Part shown: piece by piece, positions 7,290-12,417 of the stretch
Layout: each line of letters opens with the position of its first letter
Position numbering within the stretch: the first letter of the stretch is position 1
DNA from: Planctomycetota bacterium
GTDB lineage: Bacteria; Planctomycetota; UBA1135; GCA-002686595
Direction: 5' to 3'
DNA: 12,417 nucleotides
Assembly: GCA_029259675.1 (NCBI GenBank)
Contig: JAJDES010000598.1
Coordinates: 1 to 12,417, forward strand
The notes under the pieces: generated by a model
What the model saw: the letters and a program-made list of their open reading frames with translations, nothing else
Databases searched by the model: none
What the model was told of the DNA's origin: nothing
Position numbers and translations under genes: made by a program

Positions 7290-8066
7290 ATGCTGCTGTT
7301 CGCTTTAGCACTGATCCCGAGTCTGTCCACCGTTTTCGCACCGGCCAGTTCCGCCACCACGGGCTTTGCCGCCGTCAACATTGCCGGAACTGCAAGCGCG
7401 AGCGCACTCGCGCTGTACGGTCCCCCTGCCATTTGTCACCCCCTGCGCATCGGCAAGGCGCGCAGCTTGCCGTGGAAAGATGTGAATCAACTGAAAGGCA
7501 TCGATCCGGATTTTGATCTCGACAACTTGGTTTCGCAAACGACTGAGATCTTGGCCGCCTCCGATGATTCGTTCGTGCACATGGAGACCCTGCGCCGGGC
7601 CACGCTCTACCTCGCGCCGATGCAAAAAAAGTTTGATCAAGATCAACGATGCAAGGTCCAAATCGAACTTGAAAAACAGTTGCAAGAATCCCTGCGGCAA
7701 GCCCTCGCCCTGCGCAAGGACGGCCGCGCAGACGATCGACGTGAAGCGCTGTGTTGGTTCGATATCGCCTACTTGCGCGGCACCATGGAGCAAATCAACA
7801 TCGATGCCGATGACGACATCCAGGGCCCTTTGCAGCATGCACTCAAACTTCAGCCCAAGGACATCGGCATGCACTTGGGAGCCAGCTTGGTTCACTTCCG
7901 CGATTCGAGCCTGTATTGGGGCTACCTCGATACCGCCCTGCGTCTGGCCCAAAATCCAAGTCGCGATTTGCGCTGGAATTTCGTCAACACAGCCGGCGAG
8001 TTGAAGGGCATCAGCGACTTTGATGAGCTGGCCAAGACCGCGCGCAGCAAGGCCCGCAAAAGCTGA
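7290..8066 (+). CDS. Unrecognised exported protein, probably alpha-helical (TPR-like)
   Basis: 258 residues. I recognise no family. Residues 1 to about 27 form a hydrophobic leader (LLFALALIP) with Ala/Ser-rich candidate cleavage sites, so export is likely. The mature part is hydrophilic and helix-rich. Residues about 125-145 form a charged amphipathic helix, and about 152-225 looks like two or three loosely TPR-like helical hairpins, with segments such as ALCWFDIAYL, PLQHALKLQP and YLDTALRLAQ. Three cysteines (49, 121, 155) remain in the mature part. There is no visible enzyme motif. The gene has its own strong Shine-Dalgarno site and follows a likely terminator, so it is probably separate from the ABC operon. 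The ECF sigma/FecR-like pair begins about 180 bases downstream; a functional link is possible but unproven. It could be a scaffold or a sigma-regulated envelope protein, but that is inference only. Confidence 0.75.
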   Translation: MLLFALALIPSLSTVFAPASSATTGFAAVNIAGTASASALALYGPPAICHPLRIGKARSLPWKDVNQLKGIDPDFDLDNLVSQTTEILAASDDSFVHMETLRRATLYLAPMQKKFDQDQRCKVQIELEKQLQESLRQALALRKDGRADDRREALCWFDIAYLRGTMEQINIDADDDIQGPLQHALKLQPKDIGMHLGASLVHFRDSSLYWGYLDTALRLAQNPSRDLRWNFVNTAGELKGISDFDELAKTARSKARKS

Positions 8067-8250
8067 AGGGTCGTCGGCCCGGCCCAGTCCATAGGCGCAC
8101 GGTTCGATCCAATAGTTGAACCCCTTTCGGCAACGGCTCTGCAAACAAGCCCTATGCTATCCCAGTCACCGAGCCGGAATCGCCAAGCTGCATGTTCGCG
8201 CTCAGCACATTCGCAAGCATTCCGCGAGTACCATCGAAGCTCATTCCAGA

Positions 8251-8844
8251 TTGACGAATAAGCCACAAGCTGTCGATGTTCGCACTTCCGGCGAACAACA
8301 GTCGCTCGAGTTCGCCCAGCGTTCCGCGTTGGGCGACCGCGATGCGTTTCGATCGTTTTATGAGTACAACGCACCGTACGTTCACGGGGTGCTTGTGTCC
8401 TGCCTCCCCACAGCGAAAGCGGATGACATTGTGCAAGACGTCTTCCTGATTGCCTGGCGCGATCGCAAGCAGCTGGCGCAGCTCGCCAACCCGACCGCCT
8501 GGCTCTGCGTTGTGGCCCGCAATTGCGCCCGTCAACAACTGCGCAAGCTCCAATCTCAAGGCGATCCTTGGGATTCAACGCAAAGCTCCGGCGACTCTCC
8601 ACAGCTCCGCACATCTCAAGATCCGTCACAATCCACTGAACAAGACCGCGGCCACAGGATTTTGCGAGCCCTGCGCGAGCTGCCCGAACCCTATGCCGAA
8701 GTGCTCGGCCTGCGCCTGGTCGAAGGGCTCTCCGGTCCGCAGATAGCAAGTGCTTTGGAGCGCAGCCACGGCACGATTCGAGTGCAATTGACGCGCGGCA
8801 TGCAACGCTTGCGTCAGGCGCTCAAGCGCGAGGGAATCTCATGA
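8251..8844 (+). CDS. ECF-family RNA polymerase sigma factor
   Basis: About 197 residues from the chosen TTG start. Sigma region 2 spans residues about 26-92: ALGDRDAFRSFYE, then KADDIVQDVFLIAWRDR (regions 2.1-2.3, core binding and -10 recognition). A low-complexity Ser/Gln/Asp linker follows at about 104-132, then region 4 at about 136-192, with LRELPEPYAEVLGLRLVEGL and the helix-turn-helix GPQIASALERSHGTIRVQL for -35 recognition. There is no region 1 or 3, as expected for ECF (group 4) factors. The frame is open back to a TTG at 8116, but that would add 45 residues unlike any sigma N-terminus. No ATG or GTG precedes region 2, so I use the TTG at 8251, which gives normal spacing; the start remains uncertain. 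Its stop overlaps the next gene by 4 bases (ATGA), so the FecR-like membrane protein is the likely partner. No promoter is evident. Confidence 0.9.
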   Translation: MTNKPQAVDVRTSGEQQSLEFAQRSALGDRDAFRSFYEYNAPYVHGVLVSCLPTAKADDIVQDVFLIAWRDRKQLAQLANPTAWLCVVARNCARQQLRKLQSQGDPWDSTQSSGDSPQLRTSQDPSQSTEQDRGHRILRALRELPEPYAEVLGLRLVEGLSGPQIASALERSHGTIRVQLTRGMQRLRQALKREGIS

Positions 8845-9944
8845 ACGAAGACTATCTCTTTGATCCGAATGACCAGAATCTTGGTCCAAGTAGCCCGAAT
8901 CCGGGTCCTACGGCGCAAGAGCGCCAAGTGCGCGAATTGGAGTCCGCCCTGGCTCCCTATGCCTTTCAAGCCCGCGAGCTTGAACTTCCCGATGACGAGC
9001 AACCTGCAACGAGTACAGGCCCCCAGCGGCTTCAACACTCCCAGGAAACGTTCGCCGGGCGCCGCACTTGGCTGACCCGTGCAGCCGCGGCAATCCTCTT
9101 GATCGGTGCGGCGCTTTGGTTCGCCCGCCATGGAAGTTCCGAACAGCCCTACGCCATTGCCAATTTGCGCGGACGCCCCACCATCGATGGTCGTGCAGCC
9201 GAAGGCTTTGCAAACGCGCTGGTGGCCGGCGCGCGAATTGATTGCGACGCAGCCAGTCAACTGGAACTGCAAGTGGGCGGCATCGGCCGGGTCACGCTCG
9301 AGCCGGGTTCCAGCTTGCGTCTGGAAGAACCGCGCGCCGCGGGCGCAAAATTCCAGCTCTTCCTAGAAAGCGGCGAGATCGCCGCCAGCATCTTCGCGGC
9401 CCCGAGGCTGTTCCAAGTGGGCACACCCTCCGGTATGGCCGTCGATCTAGGTTGTGTCTATCGCGCGCGTGTCGAAGCCGACGGAAGCACTTGGTTGAGT
9501 GTGGAAACCGGACAAGTCGCCTTCGAAACCGAGCAGCGACGTGTCGTCGTCCCGGCCGGCGCGGGAGTGCGCGCGCGAACGGGCCTGGGGCCGGGCACGC
9601 CCCACTGGAACGACAGCAGCGCCAATTTTCGCGCAGCGCTGGATCAAATCGATCGCATCGAGCTCCAATCGGGCAACGCGGAAGCTGAAACGGATCCCGC
9701 CGGCTCGCAAGGAATGCCCTCCATCGACGTGGCCCTCGCGCTCATATTGGAGGGCTCCGAGGATCGGGACACGTTGGTCTATTGGAACTTGATCGGTCAT
9801 CGGGACAGCCGCGTTCGCAACGCGGGCGCCCGGCGCCTGGCTCAATTGGCTCCGCCGCCGAGCGGCGTTGAACTGAGCGCTTGCCTGGCCGGCGACCAAG
9901 CAGCACTGGAGCAATGGAAGGAATCGCTGCCCTGGTCCTGGTAA
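8841..9944 (+). CDS. FecR-domain single-pass membrane protein, probable anti-sigma/signalling partner
   Basis: 367 residues. The N-terminal ~75 residues are hydrophilic and acidic, presumably cytoplasmic. One TM segment follows at about 76-95 (RTWLTRAAAAILLIGAALWF), preceded by arginines, giving an N-in topology. The outer part at about 105-245 is a beta-rich FecR-like domain with repeats such as GRVTLEPGSSLRL, FLESGEIAAS, FQVGTPSGMAVDLG and VETGQVAFET. FecR proteins sense or relay envelope signals to an ECF sigma factor, and the 4-base overlap with the sigma gene supports that pairing. AGGGA before the ATG supports the start. Odd points: I see no zinc-finger (HxxxCxxC) anti-sigma motif in the N-terminus, and there is no TonB-dependent receptor gene alongside, as in classical Fec systems. 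The C-terminal ~80 residues contain a short HEAT-like helical stretch (about 295-335). Confidence 0.82.
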   Translation: MNEDYLFDPNDQNLGPSSPNPGPTAQERQVRELESALAPYAFQARELELPDDEQPATSTGPQRLQHSQETFAGRRTWLTRAAAAILLIGAALWFARHGSSEQPYAIANLRGRPTIDGRAAEGFANALVAGARIDCDAASQLELQVGGIGRVTLEPGSSLRLEEPRAAGAKFQLFLESGEIAASIFAAPRLFQVGTPSGMAVDLGCVYRARVEADGSTWLSVETGQVAFETEQRRVVVPAGAGVRARTGLGPGTPHWNDSSANFRAALDQIDRIELQSGNAEAETDPAGSQGMPSIDVALALILEGSEDRDTLVYWNLIGHRDSRVRNAGARRLAQLAPPPSGVELSACLAGDQAALEQWKESLPWSW

Positions 9945-10310
9945 TTCAACGCCGGGCCGTTCGCCTCAGATACAGCAAAAGTGCGATGCACAACTCCCTT
10001 GCGTTCCGTTATCGCCCAGCAAGGTCGCCCGGACAACCGGTTCTGCCCGCTCGACCCTCGATGTGCGATCGCCCTTGACGAGATCGTCCCAGACGGCGAT
10101 TCCGAGACGGCGCGGGAGTTTGTTCGGATGCGAGCAGCTCAGAGCGCGTCCCATTGTGGAATTTTTGCCTCCCTATCGGAGTTGTCGAGAGCCAGGAGAG
10201 TGGAACAATGCCGCCGCCGAGCCCGTCTCTAGGGCCAAGCCCGGGACATCCTGGGCTTTGGCTTTGGTGCCCATCTCCCGCGCCGAACGCAGCTCAAAAA
10301 GCCCGACCTT
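9945..10310. other. 366-base stretch without a convincing gene
   Basis: This lies between the FecR-like gene and the large exported protein gene. Short open frames exist on both strands here (for example 9981-10232 plus and 9966-10154 minus), but none has a ribosome binding site or recognisable protein sequence. The plus-strand frame ends at a TAG (10230-10232) that is in frame with the downstream gene and so limits how far upstream that gene can start. The only clear structure is the hairpin at 10234-10262. I cannot point to a promoter. Confidence 0.6.
10234..10262 (+). terminator. Strong GC-rich hairpin, candidate terminator or leader structure
   Basis: AAGCCCGGG (10237-10245) pairs with CCTGGGCTT (10250-10258) around a 4-base loop ACAT, nine pairs including one G-T wobble. 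Allowing one bulged T, GCC (10234-10236) and GGC (10260-10262) extend it to twelve pairs. Only TTT then GG follows, so it is not a textbook intrinsic terminator. It could end the sigma/FecR transcript, about 290 bases after the last stop, or lie in the 5' leader of the next gene, about 50 bases before its start. Confidence 0.4.
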
Positions 10311-12417
10311 ATGCCTCTCTTCTCTTCCAGCCCGCTACGTCCGGGCTGCGGCCCGAGTCTGCCCGCAGAAACAAGCTTGCCGACAAGCAGCAACGCCCCA
10401 CAGATCGCCGCGGCGAATGAGCAGCCGACGCCGAAACGATTTCCATCGCTCGGCCTATCGAAGCTCAAGCGCTGCTTGGGCGCGGGCTTGGTTTTGAGCT
10501 TCACCGCCGGACTTGTCGGCGCCCATGAGGACGATCCCAAGCTGCTCAGTTTGCAGCCGCGCCATGAAGGTACCGGTTGGCGCGCCGCATGGTCGGAGAG
10601 ACCTGCCCAGGCCCTGCGCGAGTTGGGCCGAGGCTCAGACAGCCTGGTAAGCCTGGCCGCTAGCATTGACTTCGGCTCCAACGCGGTGGAGTTGCTTTCC
10701 TGGCTGCCGTTGGGCGAGTTCGGCAGTACCGCCACCAGCGCCAATGACTGTTGGGGCTACAGCTCCCCCTCCGGCCGCGAATACGCGTTGATCGGACTGT
10801 CGAGCGGCACCGGCTTCGTCGACCTGAGCAACCCTTCGGATGCGCGCCTGATCACCATCGTGCCCGGCCCGGAAAGTTTTTGGCGCGACATCAAGACCTA
10901 CGATCACTACGCCTACGCGGTCAGCGAAGGCGGCGGCGGAATCCAAGTCTTCGACCTCGATCTAATCGATTTGGACATCGTGACCGAACTGGCTCCCGTC
11001 CTGTTGGGGGGAACCAGCGAGCGCACGCACAACGTCGCTATCGACGAAGTCTCCGGATTCCTATACCGCACGGGCGGGCCCCTGCACGGTTTACGCATTT
11101 ACGACTTGGCCAACCCGGCCGCGCCCAACTTTGTGGCTCAGTGGAACGATCGTTATGTCCATGACGCACAAATCGTCACCTACACCAGCGGACCCTACGC
11201 AGGCCGCCAAATCGCTTTTGCCTGCAGCGGCTTCGACGCCGGCCAAATTGAAACCGCACTCGACATTATCGATGTGACGGACAAGAACGACATTCAAGTC
11301 CTGGCCAACATTGAATACTCGCAAGACGCGGCCTACTCCCACCAAGCTTGGTTGAATGAAGACCGCAGCCTGCTTTATCTAAACGATGAGCTGGACGAGG
11401 ACGGCGTGCTGCCGACAACGACTTACATAATAAATGTCTCAGATATCGATAACCCCTTCAACGCGGGCAGCTTCACCAACGGAAACCAGGCGATTGGTCA
11501 CAATCTCTACATCCACGGGGATCGGCTCTTTGCCGCGAACTATCGCAGTGGTCTGCGAATCTTTGATCTTGCCGTCAATCCACTGAACCCACCTGAGGTC
11601 GGCAGTTTCGACACATGGTTCAGCGACGACTTGGATGAATTCAACAGCCTGTGGAGCGTCTATCCCTACTTCGAAAGCGGCATTGTCATCGGCAGCGACG
11701 TGGAGAAGGGACTCTTCGTTTGGTGGCCGGACGAACCCGAACTCAGCTTCACGTACCCAAACGGCTTGCCCAGCCTGATCGCCTCGGGCGCGAACTCCAT
11801 CGATGTGCACATCGATGAAGCGCAAGCCGGACTGCTGGATCCCAGTAGCGCCTCGCTGCACTTGGACAGCGGCAACGGCCCCGTCAGCCTGCCCTTGGTC
11901 GACCTGGGCAACGGCGATTTTCGCGCCGACATCAGCGCTGCCGCCTGCGGTCAGGAGTTGGCCTTCAGTGACGATGAACCGGCCATCCGACCGGACTCAC
12001 GCCTGAGCGTGAAACTTCCGGCCGACGGCGTTTACTTCCTGGAAATGCGAGACATCCGCTACCAGGGCAACGGCCTGTATCGTTACCGACTGCGGGTGGG
12101 CGACTTCCCTCTGGTCAACGCACCTTTCCCGCTGGCCGTTAAGCGTGGCTCGCAGTCCATCGTCAAGGCGACTGGACCTGAGGTTGACGGCGTGCCGCCG
12201 CTGGTGGTGGATGTGCCCCAGGAGGCCGGCCCAACCGTGAGCGTCAGTGCCGCGTATCCTGGAGGCGGGGGCTCTGCGGCTCTGGAAGTGTTGGCCAGCG
12301 ATACGACGGAAGAACTTGAATCCGAGCCGAACGACGAACTGAACGACGCCACGCCCATCCAGTTGCCGTGCGCCGTTAACGGCCGCTTCATCAAGGATCA
12401 AGATCGCGACTACTACG
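10311..12417 (+). CDS. Large exported choice-of-anchor-B / LVIVD-repeat protein fused to PPC-like modules, 3' end outside window
   Basis: The frame is open from ATG 10311 to the right edge (702 codons). The only in-frame ATG after the TAG at 10230 is at 10311; it lacks a Shine-Dalgarno site. Hydrophobic residues about 55-71 (LGAGLVLSFTAGLVGA) after KLKR look like a signal peptide, with cleavage before HEDDPK, preceded by an unusually long 50-residue hydrophilic stretch. Residues about 125-475 match choice-of-anchor-B family proteins: ELLSWLPLGEFG, NDCWGYSSPSGREYALIG, SFWRDIKTY, AYAVSEGGGGIQVFDL, GLRIYDLANPAAP, RYVHDAQIV, and RLFAANYRSGLRIFDL, which are LVIVD-type propeller repeats. An Ig-like strand region follows (about 480-549). 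Then comes a segment like the second half of a PPC domain (about 548-610: GQELAFSDDEPAI, LPADGVYFLEMRD, YRYRLRVGDFP). A linker leads to a new PPC start, ESEPNDELNDATPIQLP, at about 670. Function unknown; secreted or surface. Confidence 0.85.
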   Translation, partial: MPLFSSSPLRPGCGPSLPAETSLPTSSNAPQIAAANEQPTPKRFPSLGLSKLKRCLGAGLVLSFTAGLVGAHEDDPKLLSLQPRHEGTGWRAAWSERPAQALRELGRGSDSLVSLAASIDFGSNAVELLSWLPLGEFGSTATSANDCWGYSSPSGREYALIGLSSGTGFVDLSNPSDARLITIVPGPESFWRDIKTYDHYAYAVSEGGGGIQVFDLDLIDLDIVTELAPVLLGGTSERTHNVAIDEVSGFLYRTGGPLHGLRIYDLANPAAPNFVAQWNDRYVHDAQIVTYTSGPYAGRQIAFACSGFDAGQIETALDIIDVTDKNDIQVLANIEYSQDAAYSHQAWLNEDRSLLYLNDELDEDGVLPTTTYIINVSDIDNPFNAGSFTNGNQAIGHNLYIHGDRLFAANYRSGLRIFDLAVNPLNPPEVGSFDTWFSDDLDEFNSLWSVYPYFESGIVIGSDVEKGLFVWWPDEPELSFTYPNGLPSLIASGANSIDVHIDEAQAGLLDPSSASLHLDSGNGPVSLPLVDLGNGDFRADISAAACGQELAFSDDEPAIRPDSRLSVKLPADGVYFLEMRDIRYQGNGLYRYRLRVGDFPLVNAPFPLAVKRGSQSIVKATGPEVDGVPPLVVDVPQEAGPTVSVSAAYPGGGGSAALEVLASDTTEELESEPNDELNDATPIQLPCAVNGRFIKDQDRDYY

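Noticed and set aside
8095..8125. GGTTCGATCC, which resembles the T-loop of a tRNA
   Set aside because: The flanking bases do not form the 5-bp T-stem, and no anticodon or D-arm or acceptor stem fits around it.
8116..8250. TTG start at 8116 for the sigma factor
   Set aside because: The added 45 residues do not resemble a sigma N-terminus. The TTG at 8251 gives a normal ECF length, although it too is not certain.
9966..10232. Small open frames in the gap after the FecR-like gene (plus 9981-10232 and minus 9966-10154)
   Set aside because: There is no ribosome binding site, no recognisable sequence and no coding-like composition. I could not support either as a gene or as a transposase remnant.
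1..12417. CRISPR arrays, insertion sequences, phage genes, toxin-antitoxin or defence genes
   Set aside because: No regularly spaced repeats, terminal inverted repeats, or transposase, integrase or known defence motifs are visible on either strand.

Overview
This is a GC-rich bacterial window from an ordinary chromosomal region. It carries nine protein-coding genes: three on the minus strand at the left and six on the plus strand to the right. I see no rRNA, tRNA, CRISPR array, transposase or phage gene. The best lineage hint is the gene at the right edge. It joins a choice-of-anchor-B (LVIVD-repeat) secreted protein to pre-peptidase C-terminal (PPC)-like modules of a style I associate with Planctomycetota. 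Non-ATG starts and weak Shine-Dalgarno sites at several genes fit that but do not prove it. I infer Planctomycetota or a relative at moderate to low confidence.

Left block (1-2412, minus strand). In transcription order it reads: a TesA-like SGNH/GDSL lysophospholipase/arylesterase with a predicted lipobox, a CutC-family TIM-barrel protein, and a secreted histidine-phosphatase (SixA/phosphoglycerate-mutase type) that runs off the left edge. Gaps of about 60 and 100 bases suggest one transcription unit.

Middle block (2487-7180, plus strand). An alpha/beta hydrolase with a lipase-like catalytic triad reads divergently from the TesA-like gene. It is followed by an ABC ATPase and a large FtsX-type permease that overlap by 4 bases. 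The ATPase and permease match the YbbA-YbbP (LolCDE/MacB-like) type. In Escherichia coli, tesA is divergent from ybbA-ybbP, so the core tesA / ybbA-ybbP neighbourhood is recognisable here with an extra lipase-like gene between. The set suggests envelope lipid or lipoprotein handling.

Right block (7290-12417, plus strand). An unrecognised exported helical protein is followed by an ECF sigma factor and a FecR-like single-pass membrane protein overlapping by 4 bases, a probable sigma/anti-sigma or signalling pair. After a 366-base gap that holds a strong hairpin comes the large exported choice-of-anchor-B/PPC protein, cut by the right edge.

I found no convincing new multi-gene system. The points most worth a second look are the apparent domain junction inside the last gene, where two domains both look truncated at the same point; the expanded tesA-ybbAP neighbourhood; and the orphan exported protein beside the sigma/FecR pair.
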